From the NCBI GenBank assembly GCA_947476255.1, contig CANJPY010000001.1:1-64000 (forward strand): a stretch of DNA of 64,000 bases, read 5' to 3'. Within the stretch, counting starts at the first letter, position 1; the number at the start of each line of letters is the position of its first letter. This document shows, one piece after another, positions 27,929 to 37,445 of the stretch. The position numbers and the translations under genes are program-made. The notes below the pieces were generated by a model. That model saw only the letters and a program-made list of their open reading frames with translations, was not told where the DNA came from and did not search any database. The DNA comes from Chthoniobacteraceae bacterium (GTDB lineage Bacteria; Verrucomicrobiota; Verrucomicrobiia; Chthoniobacterales; Chthoniobacteraceae).

Positions 27929-30619
27929 CTACTTCAGACTACGCTCGCGCGCGTATTCAGGATACCGGCTCTGAAGTTTATTAAGAATCGTGAGCGCTTC
28001 TTTGGCCTTCCCCGCCGCGCGGTAAGCCCCGTAAGCTTTCTCCATCGCCACAGGCGAAATCTGCTCGTCATCAAAGGCGATCGACACGCTCTCATACAAC
28101 TTGGCTGCTGCCTCGGCATTTTTCTGTCCGAACTGGATGTCGCCCGCGACAAGGCGCGCCTCGCCATTCAAGATCCCGTCGGGTTGAAGACGAAGCACCT
28201 CATCCACCGTCTTTTGGGCAGACGCGTTATCGGCGAGTCCGAGTTCGGCCTTGGCGCGCAGCAGTAGCCCGCGTGCTTTTCCCGCAGGATGGCTCACCAA
28301 GGGCAAATACGACCCCACGGCTTTCACCACGCCTTGAAAATCCGCCAGCGGCAGCCTCACCGTCGCCAGCTGGAGCCAGTCGATTTCGGTCACTTCCTCG
28401 CCGGCACAAAGCAATGAAAGAACGGGCTCCGCTTTGGACTGCTGTTTGGAATCCAGATAGTTTTTGGCGCACCAACGCAGCACATCCGGAGCAATTTTGC
28501 TTTTCCCTTTCACAAGGTATTCCTGAACGCGCACCCAAAGTTGATCGGGATCGTTTAAATTGTAAGCGCAATAGACCAAGCGAAGACTGTCTGATTCAAA
28601 GTATTCCGTCGGGTTCAACGTGCGGGCCTCCGCCAGGTATGCGACCGCTTTCTTGTAGTCCTTTGCCTCGAAAGCAGAACGCCCGATCCAGTGGTTGGCT
28701 TCCGCTTTCGAAGGACTTTCCGGAAACTCCTTCAAGAGCTGCTCGAAATATTTCGCCATCCCCGCGTTGTCGTTCTGCTCTCCGCGCAACAGCGCCATCT
28801 GTTTGAGCACCACTTCACGGTCCGCAAACGCAGGGAACTTGTGGAGAATCTCCTCGTAGTCTTTTTCCGCAGGACCGTACTGCTTGGAACGGCGCCGTGT
28901 TTCGGCACGCCAATACAACGCTGTCGAGGCGAGGGAATAGTTTGGGAAGCCAGAAATCAGTTCGCTCGTAGCAGTGATCGTCGACACATTATCGCCCGAA
29001 CGCACCGCGCATTCCGCCCACCGCATCAGCGCGTCGGCACGCCGATCCGCTTTCAACTCCTTGGAACGCACCACCTGGCTGTAAGCACTTCCTGCGCCCG
29101 CATAGTCCCCGCGCAGGCGCAACACTTCCGCCTTCATCAGTTGCGCATTGTCCCGGTCCTCGGCCTTAGGCTTCGTCCCCAAAAACGCCTCGATTTGCTG
29201 CGGCAGATCCTTGCGCTCTAAATTGTAATAACACTTGAGCCGCTCGTACCGCGCCGCGGCGGCGGCCGTTGACTCCGGCGCTGCGTCAATCAGCTTGGTG
29301 TAAATGGCCTCAGCTTCGGTATGCTTCTTCAACTGCTTGTAGGCGTTGCCCACTAAAAGTTGAACTTCAGGAAGTTGTGCTGGATCCAAGGCCGCCTCCG
29401 CGCCCCCATAAGCAGCGATGACCTGCTCCGCTTCACCGAGCGCAAACGACGCCTTCAAAACACCGATCCGCAGGAGCCCATGCCACTGCTCAGTGCCTTT
29501 GGCCGCCAACGCTTTCTCAAGAGCAGGCAGCGCCGTCTTCGGCTCCAGCTCCAGCTGGATCAACGCATCCTGTGTCACACATTCGGCTTTGACTTCGTCT
29601 GACTCACTCGACGCCAGTAGTTTCTGAAATCTCGGCCGCGCCTCCGAGCCGTGTCCTGCCTCCACCAAAAGGCGCGCCAGCCGCAGCTGGCTGTTCTCTT
29701 GAAACGGATGCTTCTCCGCCGCATCAGCCAGTGCTTGGTAAACCGCGCGGGCCTCAAGTTTGCGCCCAAGCTCCTGCAGACACCGTGCTGTAAAATACTG
29801 GGCGCTGATTTTGGCCTTAGGCTCGGGCAACTGCTGCGCCGCAATTTTGTAGTGCGCCACAGCATTTGCATAGTCGCCCTCTTGAAACTCAAATTCAGCC
29901 AGTCTGAAAGACGCCGCACCGCCGAATGGACCAGACTGGGGAATCAAAACCACCTTCCCGAAGTACACCCTCGCAGAATTGTCATTCCCCAATTTCAGGT
30001 AACATTCTGCAAGCCGATAAAGCGCGGGAGCGAGTTGTAGACTGCGCGGAAACTCAGCGAAAAAACGCTGGTATTCGGCAATAGCTCCGTCCCATTGCTG
30101 CCGCGAGTACAGAGCATCTGCAAGCCCCAGTTGCGCCTGCTCGGCATTCGCTCCCAGTACGCCAGAGGACCCGGGACGCCCCGCAGGGACCGGAATCGGA
30201 GGAACTTCCATGCGTCCCGCAGCGTCGCCGCGGAAAGGTTGAGCCTCTGAGGGAGAAGGCAGCGGAGAAACGGGCGCGGGCGCGGGCGCGGGTGGTGGTG
30301 GTGGTGGTGGTGAAGTGCTTGGTTTGGGCGTCTTTAAAGGCTTGCCAGGCTTGGTCGGCGCCGGCTCGCGAACAACGGGCAGAACAGGAATCACTTTCGG
30401 GACACTCTGTTCCTCTGCAGCTGGAACCGGAGGCGGCGTTGGACTCGGATTCGCAGGGTCGACTGGAGCAGGCGGTGACCCGGGAACCACAGGAACCACA
30501 GGAACCACAGGAACCACTTTGGGCGGCGCCTCAGCTCTCAGCGGCAATTCACTCTTGGGCAGCGCCACAGCCGTTTGCACTGCCATGAGAATCAAACCGG
30601 CTGCCGCGTGTTTTTTCAT
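27929..30619 (-). CDS. Exported proline-rich TPR protein (Tol/Ton-type module partner)
   Basis: An 896-residue protein: signal peptide to about residue 19, a Pro-rich spacer to about residue 130 containing VVP repeats and a polyproline run, then about 18-20 TPR-like helix pairs. The first repeats (QQWDGAIAEYQRFFAEFPRS) resemble CpoB/YbgF and other outer-membrane assembly TPR proteins. The ATG overlaps exbD by 4 bases. In the order exbB-exbD-TPR it takes the place where a TonB or TolA gene would often be, suggesting a proton-motive-force-linked envelope function. Simple-sequence DNA (GGT repeats at 30291-30311) lies in the polyproline codons. Confidence 0.82.
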   Translation of the reverse strand: MKKHAAAGLILMAVQTAVALPKSELPLRAEAPPKVVPVVPVVPVVPGSPPAPVDPANPSPTPPPVPAAEEQSVPKVIPVLPVVREPAPTKPGKPLKTPKPSTSPPPPPPPAPAPAPVSPLPSPSEAQPFRGDAAGRMEVPPIPVPAGRPGSSGVLGANAEQAQLGLADALYSRQQWDGAIAEYQRFFAEFPRSLQLAPALYRLAECYLKLGNDNSARVYFGKVVLIPQSGPFGGAASFRLAEFEFQEGDYANAVAHYKIAAQQLPEPKAKISAQYFTARCLQELGRKLEARAVYQALADAAEKHPFQENSQLRLARLLVEAGHGSEARPRFQKLLASSESDEVKAECVTQDALIQLELEPKTALPALEKALAAKGTEQWHGLLRIGVLKASFALGEAEQVIAAYGGAEAALDPAQLPEVQLLVGNAYKQLKKHTEAEAIYTKLIDAAPESTAAAAARYERLKCYYNLERKDLPQQIEAFLGTKPKAEDRDNAQLMKAEVLRLRGDYAGAGSAYSQVVRSKELKADRRADALMRWAECAVRSGDNVSTITATSELISGFPNYSLASTALYWRAETRRRSKQYGPAEKDYEEILHKFPAFADREVVLKQMALLRGEQNDNAGMAKYFEQLLKEFPESPSKAEANHWIGRSAFEAKDYKKAVAYLAEARTLNPTEYFESDSLRLVYCAYNLNDPDQLWVRVQEYLVKGKSKIAPDVLRWCAKNYLDSKQQSKAEPVLSLLCAGEEVTEIDWLQLATVRLPLADFQGVVKAVGSYLPLVSHPAGKARGLLLRAKAELGLADNASAQKTVDEVLRLQPDGILNGEARLVAGDIQFGQKNAEAAAKLYESVSIAFDDEQISPVAMEKAYGAYRAAGKAKEALTILNKLQSRYPEYARERSLK
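30291..30311 (+). repeat. (GGT)7 microsatellite in polyproline codons
   Basis: Seven GGT units on the plus strand encode a proline run on the minus-strand TPR gene. Beside it are GCGGGC repeats (30271-30290). A 9-base tandem unit AGGAACCAC encoding VVP repeats lies at about 30485-30516. Copy changes here keep frame and would only alter spacer length. Confidence 0.85.
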
Positions 30620-31029
30620 TCCGCTTTAGATGTCGCAAAAGCCACGTTCCAAATACCTGCCATCCGGCATGTGTCGAGAACCTGAACAATGTGATCGTAG
30701 TCCGTTTTCACATCGCCTCGCAAAATAATGGCATAGTCGGGATACAGCGCCGCCAAACTCTTGAGCTTTTCCAACAGGACTGCTTTTTCAATGACTTTGC
30801 GGTCCCACACAATCGTCCCGTCCGCTTTCACGTTCAAAACCGTCTGGTTCACCACGGGGTTACTTTCCTGCGCCGCGGAGGCCGCAGGCACCCGGACATC
30901 CAGCTCGTTTTCCTTGCGGGCCATGCTCCAAGTAATCACGAAGAAACACAACAACACCAAAAGAATGTCAACCATCGGCGCAATTTGAAAGGCGACGGTT
31001 GCGGGTTCACTGCGGCTGCGGAACTTCAT
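30616..31029 (-). CDS. exbD: ExbD/TolR-family biopolymer transport protein
   Basis: A 137-residue protein with one N-terminal membrane segment at about residues 17-36 (VDILLVLLCFFVITWSM) preceded by a cytoplasmic start, then a periplasmic domain. The Asp at the start of the segment (MVDILLV) is the expected proton-path residue of ExbD/TolR. It pairs with the ExbB/TolQ protein from the gene 38 bases upstream to use the proton gradient. Overlaps the TPR gene by ATGA. Confidence 0.9.
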   Translation of the reverse strand: MKFRSRSEPATVAFQIAPMVDILLVLLCFFVITWSMARKENELDVRVPAASAAQESNPVVNQTVLNVKADGTIVWDRKVIEKAVLLEKLKSLAALYPDYAIILRGDVKTDYDHIVQVLDTCRMAGIWNVAFATSKAE

Positions 31030-31067
31030 AAGCGGCGGGTGGCTGGCACGTACTCTTTAGCGGGGCC

Positions 31068-31973
31068 TTAAAACTCGTCTTCCACACGCCCCGGCTCGCG
31101 GCGTTTTTGATAACTAGCCGCAAGCAAGCCCATCACGTGGCTGGAGGCGCCTTCCAACTCGGAAATCAAATGTTGGACGCGGTTCCGGAAGATTGCATAA
31201 AAACCAGCCGAGATCACCGCCAGCACCAACCCGGCCGCCGTCGCGATCAACGCCTCCGATACCCCGCTCGCAAGTAAAATATCGCGGGACAAAGACGCAT
31301 TCCCCTTCCCAATGGCTGCGAAGGAATGAATGATCCCGATCACCGTACCAAACAGTCCGACCATGGGAGCTAGAATTCCTATATCCGCCAGATAAGCAAC
31401 ACGATGTTGCAAGGCGGATGCCTGGGCGCTTCCCTCCGCCTCAGCAACTTCTTTGAGGCTATCGAAAGGAATCCCAGGGTTCTTTGTCGCAAAATCCAAC
31501 GCCTTCTGGACCACACGAGCCAAAGCCTCGTTGTGCCGGTTTGAAACAGCCAGCACTCCCAAATAATCTTTCTTTCGAATCAGAACTTCTACCGTGCCCA
31601 AGTACTGTTTAGAGACCACCATGCCCCGTCGTACGGTGAAGGTGAACCCCACGACAAGCATCACCGCAAGCACAGACAAAGCTCCCAGCGGAACCATCGC
31701 CCAGCCTCCTTTTTCAAGCAACTCCCACAAATTACCCACAATTCCTTCTCCCGCACCGGCTGCCACGGCTGGAGCCGCTGTCAAAGGCACCGCGGCCAAC
31801 CCTTGGGCAGGGGCCTGGGCAGGGGCCTGATTGGACGCTCTGGGCGCGTCCATTTGTGTCACAGGGCTGGCGGGCACCAGACGAGACGAGGCTCCAGACT
31901 TGCCGGACCCCTCTTGCGCGAAAGTGAATACAACGCTGCAAAACAGCGCCGTCAGTGTTACAATAGCTTTCAT
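31068..31973 (-). CDS. exbB: MotA/TolQ/ExbB proton channel protein
   Basis: From ATG 31973, 301 residues. It begins with a signal peptide (IVTLTALFCSVVFTFAQ) and an Ala/Pro-rich region, followed by three membrane segments: about 80-105 (WAMVPLGALSVLAVMLVV), then the conserved block ILAPMVGLFGTVIGIIHSF and the last segment LIATAAGLVLAVISAGFY. The GLFGTVIGI motif is diagnostic for ExbB/TolQ. The cleavable signal and periplasmic extension are common in ExbB from PVC and Bacteroidetes lineages. First gene of exbB-exbD-TPR operon. An upstream in-frame ATG at 32078 exists, but the signal peptide starts at 31973. Confidence 0.9.
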   Translation of the reverse strand: MKAIVTLTALFCSVVFTFAQEGSGKSGASSRLVPASPVTQMDAPRASNQAPAQAPAQGLAAVPLTAAPAVAAGAGEGIVGNLWELLEKGGWAMVPLGALSVLAVMLVVGFTFTVRRGMVVSKQYLGTVEVLIRKKDYLGVLAVSNRHNEALARVVQKALDFATKNPGIPFDSLKEVAEAEGSAQASALQHRVAYLADIGILAPMVGLFGTVIGIIHSFAAIGKGNASLSRDILLASGVSEALIATAAGLVLAVISAGFYAIFRNRVQHLISELEGASSHVMGLLAASYQKRREPGRVEDEF

Positions 31974-32134
31974 GAGCAGGGTGAGAGTCCCGAAGTGTAC
32001 GCACGCACGGCCCAGATGCAACCCCACTTGCCATTCCAAAGCGTCCCGTCCGCCCTGCACCTCCCCCCGTGCAGCCATCGATCCGTGCTAGTTTTTCCCG
32101 CTGCCATCATTTCAAGTTTCTAAAAAGAAGTAAG

Positions 32135-32200
32135 ATACGCCGCACACCCCGCCGGTTTTCAAGAAAGATCCATGCCGCGCCAACTGCGCGGCGTATTTTT
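32135..32200 (+). terminator. Terminator-like hairpin with alternative pairing, no gene attached
   Basis: A perfect 7 bp stem (32174-32180 with 32186-32192) is followed by GTA and six T on the plus strand. The segment 32135-32143 is a perfect 9-base complement of 32188-32196, giving a mutually exclusive alternative stem. No plus-strand gene ends here; acylphosphatase (minus) ends at 32215 and exbB starts at 31973. Confidence 0.55.
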
Positions 32201-32214
32201 TCCCCAATTTCTCC

Positions 32215-32484
32215 TCACCGCTGGATTTCGAACCCTTTTGAGAAAAACGCGGCAATCTGATGCCTCTCCTCCTTGCGAATATGGCCCTTTAATTCGCTTT
32301 CTCGAATGGACTCCAGAAAGTGCTCCAGTTCTTCCGGTTCCCCAGACGCCTGCAACTCCACCCTTCCATCGGGCAGATTTTTAACCCAGCCCGTCACCTC
32401 ATAACCGCAGGCCAGTTGGCGCACACAATACCGAAATCCTACCCCCTGCACGCGCCCCTCATAATATACCTGTATCCCTTTCAT
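32215..32484 (-). CDS. acyP: Acylphosphatase
   Basis: From ATG 32484, 89 residues, the usual length. The phosphate-binding loop GRVQGVGFR (10-18) carries catalytic Arg18, and Asn36 in GWVKN activates water. The typical GRVELQASG strand follows. It hydrolyses acyl phosphates. I chose this ATG instead of the longer frame to 32598 because the domain starts at once and the upstream part has no family match. Divergent from the E2 gene, with about 110 bases between. Confidence 0.93.
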   Translation of the reverse strand: MKGIQVYYEGRVQGVGFRYCVRQLACGYEVTGWVKNLPDGRVELQASGEPEELEHFLESIRESELKGHIRKEERHQIAAFFSKGFEIQR

Positions 32485-32596
32485 GGTTCTTCTATAAACC
32501 CTCTCTTCCTCACTCCGCCCGCTAAAAAAGTTTTCTCCCAGCACCGAATCCGCTACACCTCTGTGTTTCAACCCCACTTTAACGCCCTCGCTGCCC

Positions 32597-33856
32597 ATGC
32601 CTCTCTATATTGAAATGCCCAAACTCGCCGACACGATGACTGAGGGCACCCTAGTCAAATGGCGCAAAAATATTGGCGATAAAGTCTCTACGGGGGACAT
32701 CGTTGCAGAAGTAGAGACCGACAAGGCCACCATGGAAATGGAGAGCTTCGACGACGGAATCCTCCACGAATACCTGATGAAAGTCGGCGAAAAAGTCCCC
32801 ACGGGGTCCAGAATCGCCGTTCTTTTAGCCAAAGGCGAAAAGGCCCCAGCTCCAGGCTCCACGCCCGCGAGCGCGCCCGCCAGTGCGAAGGCCGCACCGG
32901 CACCGGCTGCTGCCACCTCTAGTCCCACGGCGGTTTCCGCTTCAAAACCCACGGCGCTCTCTGCAGGCGGCCGCGTCAAAAGTTCGCCGCTCGCTCGTAA
33001 AATCGCCGCAGAACGAGGCCTCTCCCTCGACGCCCTTTCCGGTTCTGGACCAGGAGGACGCATCGTCGCCAAGGACGTTTTAAGTGCCAACCCTTCTGCG
33101 TCCGCCCCGCGCGCCGCCGCCGCTCCCGCGGCTTCCGCCGTGCCTGTCCCTCCTCCCGGCCCCAACGATACCGTCCTTCCCCTCAGCGGAATGCGACGCG
33201 TCATTGCAGACCGTCTCCTCGCCAGCAAAACCCAGATCCCGCACTTCTACCTTCACATCGAGGTGGACGCCGGCCCGCTCATGAAGATGCGCGCCGACCT
33301 CAACGCAGGAGCTGACCCTGCTACGGGTGTCAAACTAACCGTAAACGACTTCATCCTCAAAGCCGTGGTCGCTGCGGCAGTCAAAGTCCCCGCAGCCAAC
33401 TCTGCCTTCAACGGCGACTCCATCTTGCAATTCGGCTCCGTCGGCCTGTCCGTGGCTGTCGCGGTCGATGATGGTTTGGTAACCCCCGTCGTGCGCGAGG
33501 CACAAACCAAGTCTCTGCGCGATATCAGCGAAGCGGTGAAGGATCTCGCCACGCGCGCCCGCTCCAAAAAGCTCAAACCCGATGAGTATCAGGGTGGTAC
33601 GATCACGGTTTCAAACCTGGGTTCCTATGGAATCGATTTCTTTGACGCCATCATCAACCCCCCCCAGGCCGTCATTGTCAGCGTTGGCGCCATCGTTAAA
33701 AAACCAGTCGTGGGCCCGAATGACTCCATCGTGGTCGGCCAGCGTGTTGCTATCGGCCTGAGCGCAGACCACCGCGTGGTGGACGGCGCTGTGGCCGCCC
33801 AATACCTGAGTGAATTACGCCGCCTCTTGGAAAGCCCCGCCCTTCTGCTCGTTTAA
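32597..33856 (+). CDS. Dihydrolipoamide acetyltransferase E2 (pyruvate dehydrogenase type)
   Basis: A 419-residue E2 protein. One lipoyl domain (1-75) has the lipoylated Lys43 in VETDKAT; an Ala/Pro-rich linker follows; a peripheral-subunit-binding domain (about 125-165, SSPLARKIAAERG) and the acyltransferase domain end with catalytic His392 in DHRVVDG. It moves acetyl groups from lipoate to CoA. The linker composition and PSBD match pyruvate dehydrogenase E2 of alphaproteobacterial type, but a branched-chain or oxoglutarate E2 cannot be excluded without its E1 partner, which is not in the window. Followed by a strong terminator. Confidence 0.9.
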   Translation: MPLYIEMPKLADTMTEGTLVKWRKNIGDKVSTGDIVAEVETDKATMEMESFDDGILHEYLMKVGEKVPTGSRIAVLLAKGEKAPAPGSTPASAPASAKAAPAPAAATSSPTAVSASKPTALSAGGRVKSSPLARKIAAERGLSLDALSGSGPGGRIVAKDVLSANPSASAPRAAAAPAASAVPVPPPGPNDTVLPLSGMRRVIADRLLASKTQIPHFYLHIEVDAGPLMKMRADLNAGADPATGVKLTVNDFILKAVVAAAVKVPAANSAFNGDSILQFGSVGLSVAVAVDDGLVTPVVREAQTKSLRDISEAVKDLATRARSKKLKPDEYQGGTITVSNLGSYGIDFFDAIINPPQAVIVSVGAIVKKPVVGPNDSIVVGQRVAIGLSADHRVVDGAVAAQYLSELRRLLESPALLLV

Positions 33857-33888
33857 AGAGCGTCCGCACATTCCTCGAATGAATCAAA

Positions 33889-33912
33889 GCCGCGGCAACA
33901 CCGCGGCTTTTT
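33889..33912 (+). terminator. Rho-independent terminator after E2
   Basis: 7 bp GC-rich stem (GCCGCGG/CCGCGGC) with a CAACA loop followed by five T, 33 bases after the E2 stop. Confidence 0.9.
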
Positions 33913-33974
33913 GCGGCACCAAAGCCTCGCTCGCCTCCCCAAACAACCCGCCGCCACTTCCCTGCCCAAGACGC

Positions 33975-34015
33975 AAAAAAGCGGGAGCGGACGCTTTCGC
34001 CCACTCCCGCTTTTT
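33975..34015 (-). terminator. Rho-independent terminator after gnd
   Basis: GCGGGAG pairs with CTCCCGC (33981-33987 with 34004-34010) with A/T runs on both sides; on the minus strand six T follow the stem. It lies after the gnd stop and can also act on the plus strand. Confidence 0.85.
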
Positions 34016-34035
34016 AAATCAATTTCTCTCGTAAA

Positions 34036-35457
34036 CTATTGCATCCACTCGGTGTGGAAGAACTGTCCGACGGGCTTGTCCACACGCTCGTAGGTGTGAG
34101 CGCCGAAGAAGTCGCGTTGCGCCTGCAACAGATTCGCTGGCAACCGAGCGGCGCGATAGCTGTCGTAATACGCGAGAGAAGCCCCAAACGCCGGGACGGG
34201 AATCCCGTTGGTCACCGCGGCCGCAACGGCCGTGCGCCAGTTCTGCTGCGTCTTTTCCAAAATATTGCAGAAGAACGGGTCCAAAAGAAGGTTCTTGAGC
34301 CCGGGATTGAGTTCGTACGCCTGCTTGATGCGATTCAAAAAGTGCGCCCGGATGATGCACCCTCCGCGCCAGATGGTCGCAATGTCGCCAAAATTGAGCG
34401 TCCACCCATACTGCTGGGCGGCCGCGCCCAACTGCACAAAACCCTGTGCGTATGAAACAATCTTGGAAGCATACAAGGCATCCCTCACGGCATTGATAAG
34501 CGCTTGCTTGTCACCAGTATACGGCACATGCGCTGGACCTGCCAGGTGTTTGCTCGCCTCCACGCGTTCCTCTTTCAACGAGGACAAAATACGCGCTTCA
34601 ACCGCAGACGAAATCGTGGAAAGCGGCACGCCCATTTCAACCGCGTGCCCCACAGTCCACTTGCCAGTGCCCTTCTGTCCGGCGCGGTCCACGATGACGT
34701 CGACAATCGCTTTGCCGGTTTGAGGATCCTTGCGACCAAAGATGCGGGACGTAATCTCAATCAGGTAACTGTTGAGCTCGCCGCTGTTCCACTCGGTGAA
34801 AATCTTGCCAAGTTCCTCCGCCTCAAGCCCCAGCAAATTGCTGAGAATGTTGTAGGCCTCGCAAATAAGCTGCATGTCGCCGTACTCAATGCCGTTATGC
34901 ACCATTTTGACATAGTGCCCGGCTCCGTCTGCGCCCATATAGCGGCAGCAGGACTCCCCTTCCACGTGCGCAGAGATCTTCGTGTAAATCGGCGCCAGCG
35001 ACTCCCATCCCACCTTCGACCCGCCAGGCATGATGGAGGGCCCTTTGAGCGCGCCTTCCTCCCCGCCCGAAACTCCCACTCCGAAATAGTGGATCCCCTT
35101 TTCCGCCAGCGCTTTTTCACGGCGCTGCGTGTCCGTCCAAAGAGAGTTGCCGCCGTCGATAATGATGTCGCCTGGCTCCAAAAGTGGCACCAGCTGGGCA
35201 ATCACCGCATCCACGGGCGCGCCAGCCTTCACCATAATCTGGGCCTTCCGAGGGCGCTTGAGCGACTTGACGAAGTCTTCAAGCGTTTGGGCAGGCACAA
35301 TGTTTTTTCCCTTCGCACGCCCCTGCGCAAACTTGTCGGTGACGGCAGTCGTCCGGTTGTACACAGCGACGGTAAATCCCTTGCTCTCCATGTTAAGCAC
35401 AAGATTTTCCCCCATTACAGCAAGGCCGATCAGGCCGATATCACAATTTGCAGACAT
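34036..35457 (-). CDS. gnd: 6-phosphogluconate dehydrogenase (decarboxylating)
   Basis: A 473-residue enzyme of the pentose phosphate pathway that oxidises 6-phosphogluconate to ribulose 5-phosphate, CO2 and NADPH. The dinucleotide-binding GLAVMG is at 11-16, the IIDGGNS substrate motif near 97-103, and the [11 protein letters not shown] motif near 126-136, with the [16 protein letters not shown] catalytic helix near 181-196. The long dimer-forming C-terminal domain is complete. Standard length for the NADP form. Single gene with its own terminator. Confidence 0.96.
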   Translation of the reverse strand: MSANCDIGLIGLAVMGENLVLNMESKGFTVAVYNRTTAVTDKFAQGRAKGKNIVPAQTLEDFVKSLKRPRKAQIMVKAGAPVDAVIAQLVPLLEPGDIIIDGGNSLWTDTQRREKALAEKGIHYFGVGVSGGEEGALKGPSIMPGGSKVGWESLAPIYTKISAHVEGESCCRYMGADGAGHYVKMVHNGIEYGDMQLICEAYNILSNLLGLEAEELGKIFTEWNSGELNSYLIEITSRIFGRKDPQTGKAIVDVIVDRAGQKGTGKWTVGHAVEMGVPLSTISSAVEARILSSLKEERVEASKHLAGPAHVPYTGDKQALINAVRDALYASKIVSYAQGFVQLGAAAQQYGWTLNFGDIATIWRGGCIIRAHFLNRIKQAYELNPGLKNLLLDPFFCNILEKTQQNWRTAVAAAVTNGIPVPAFGASLAYYDSYRAARLPANLLQAQRDFFGAHTYERVDKPVGQFFHTEWMQ

Positions 35458-35606
35458 GATTTATTTAAAGCTTATAGATTTCAGATTGGGCAAACCCGCA
35501 GCCTATCGACACAGTTCCTCCTCGGCAACCGGCTTTTGTTCACGGATAGTCACTCCCTGAAACTGACTTTTTTGGACTCAAGCCTATTAAACACCCCGGC
35601 GGTTCC

Positions 35607-36203
35607 ATGAATCTTCCCAATCAACTCACTCTTCTACGCTTGGCCATGACCATTGTCCTGGCCGCCGTGCTGCAGTCGGAGTGGCGGTTTTGCTGTACCG
35701 CAGGGCTTTTTCTCTTCGGCCTCGCCAGCCTGACGGATTACTTCGACGGCGCGATTGCCCGCAGTCGCAACCTCATCACCGACTTCGGGGCCTTGATGGA
35801 TCCGCTGGTGGATAAAATCCTCAACGCTGCAGCACTGATTTGCCTAGCCGCTCTGGATTACGAATCGCGCCCCGCCATCCCCGCCTGGGTGGCGATCGTC
35901 ATCATCAGCCGCGAGTTTTTAATTACTGGCCTCAGACAACTAGCTGCCGCCAAAGGCATTGTGCTCCCTGCGGACCGTTTTGGCAAACACAAGACGATCT
36001 GGCAAATCATCACCATTCTCTATTTCTTGCTGCTCCTGAGCCTCGATGAATGGAGCCACGCAGGATGGTTCGATCATCCCTCCTTTTTGAAAATGCTCTG
36101 GCGCCCTCTGGGCTCTGTTCTCACCGCTCTGGCCGTCTTTTTAACCGTAGGCTCCGGCCTCGGCTACCTCTGGCGAAACCGACACCTCATCGCAGACCGC
36201 TAG
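35607..36203 (+). CDS. pgsA: CDP-diacylglycerol--glycerol-3-phosphate 3-phosphatidyltransferase
   Basis: A 198-residue integral membrane enzyme. The CDP-alcohol phosphotransferase motif is perfect: Asp44, Asp47-Gly48, Ala51-Arg52, Gly61, Asp65, Asp69. About five or six membrane segments. It makes phosphatidylglycerol phosphate, the first committed step of phosphatidylglycerol synthesis. The leader is pyrimidine-rich without a Shine-Dalgarno. Divergent from gnd; the glycerate kinase gene follows on the same strand. Confidence 0.92.
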   Translation: MNLPNQLTLLRLAMTIVLAAVLQSEWRFCCTAGLFLFGLASLTDYFDGAIARSRNLITDFGALMDPLVDKILNAAALICLAALDYESRPAIPAWVAIVIISREFLITGLRQLAAAKGIVLPADRFGKHKTIWQIITILYFLLLLSLDEWSHAGWFDHPSFLKMLWRPLGSVLTALAVFLTVGSGLGYLWRNRHLIADR

Positions 36204-36317
36204 GCCAGTCCGGCCCCGTTTCGAAAATGCGGAGAAATGCAAATGGGGCCCTCGTGAAAACGCGCGGTGGGATCTGCCATTGCAGGCAGGCTCACAACGC
36301 GGCATCCTCTCGAGTGC

Positions 36318-37445
36318 GTGAAACTGCTGATTGCTCCAGATAAATTCAAAGGCTCGCTTTCCGCAGCTGCTGTTTCCAAGGCCCTGAGTATCGGCTGGAA
36401 AAGCGTGCTGCCGGAAACAGAGGTTTCTTTCGCACCCATGGCCGATGGAGGCGAAGGCTTCACCGAAGCGCTTGCCTCGGCACTCACCGGCGAATGGATC
36501 TCGCTGCCCTCCGTCGACGCGCTTGGACGCCCCATTTCATGCCGCTTTTTCTGGGTTCCCACAACCCGCACGGCCGTCCTCGCCATGAGCGAGGCCTCTG
36601 GAATTGAACGTCTTTTACCAGGGGAACGGGACCCTTACCGCGCCAACACCGAAGGCACCGGCATTCTCCTTCGCCACGCCATCGGGCTCGGCGCAAAACG
36701 CGTTTTGTTGGGGCTCGGCGGCAGTGCCACCACCGACGGGGGCATCGGCATGGCCGCAGCTCTGGGCTATCGCTTTTTATGCGCCCAAAGCCACCAACCC
36801 CTCGAGCCCATCCCCGCCAACCTTTCCAAAATCGGGCGTATTGACCGCTCTCATGTCGGCGTCCTGCCCGAAATTGTCGCCGCCTGTGACGTGCAAAACC
36901 CCTTGCTAGGCCCACGCGGGACCGCCTCCGTTTTTGCACCCCAAAAAGGGGCCGATCCTGAGGCCGTCGCTTTTCTTGAAAACGGCCTCCAGCACCTTTC
37001 TGAAATCGTCAGCCGTGAGTTGAACCGAGATTTCAAAGACACTCCTGGTGCAGGCGCGGCAGGCGGCATCGGTTATGGCCTCCTTTCTTTTTGTCTGGCA
37101 GCCATGGAGCCTGGATTTGATTTGGTCGCCGGGGCCATCGGCTTGGAGGAGCGGATTGCACAAACCGATCTCGTTCTCACAGGCGAGGGCCGTGTGGATT
37201 CCCAAACCCTCGAAGGAAAAGGCCCCGCGGGCATCGCAGCGCTCGCGCGTGCGGCAGGAAAGCCAGTGATCGCTTTTGCCGGTTCCATCGAAGAATCGCC
37301 TGAGATCCTTGCACGTTTCGACGCCCTTTTTCCCATTATTGACAAAGCTGTTTCGCTCGAAGATGCCATGCGAGACGCCTCGCCCTTTTTACACCGTGCC
37401 GCCGCCCGCGCCGCCCGCCTCCTTTCAAACCCCATCACTCTATGA
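36318..37445 (+). CDS. Glycerate 2-kinase (type 1)
   Basis: From GTG 36318, 375 residues. The opening LLIAPDKFKGSLSA matches the glycerate kinase type-1 family (GarK/GlxK), as do MADGGEG near residue 40, the LGLGGSATTDGGIG loop near 133-146 and the TGEGRVDSQT catalytic stretch near residue 290. It phosphorylates D-glycerate to 2-phosphoglycerate. GTG is chosen because the conserved strand begins immediately; the frame is open back to 36267. The stop overlaps the fabD ATG by 4 bases, so the two are translated together. Confidence 0.9.
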   Translation: MKLLIAPDKFKGSLSAAAVSKALSIGWKSVLPETEVSFAPMADGGEGFTEALASALTGEWISLPSVDALGRPISCRFFWVPTTRTAVLAMSEASGIERLLPGERDPYRANTEGTGILLRHAIGLGAKRVLLGLGGSATTDGGIGMAAALGYRFLCAQSHQPLEPIPANLSKIGRIDRSHVGVLPEIVAACDVQNPLLGPRGTASVFAPQKGADPEAVAFLENGLQHLSEIVSRELNRDFKDTPGAGAAGGIGYGLLSFCLAAMEPGFDLVAGAIGLEERIAQTDLVLTGEGRVDSQTLEGKGPAGIAALARAAGKPVIAFAGSIEESPEILARFDALFPIIDKAVSLEDAMRDASPFLHRAAARAARLLSNPITL

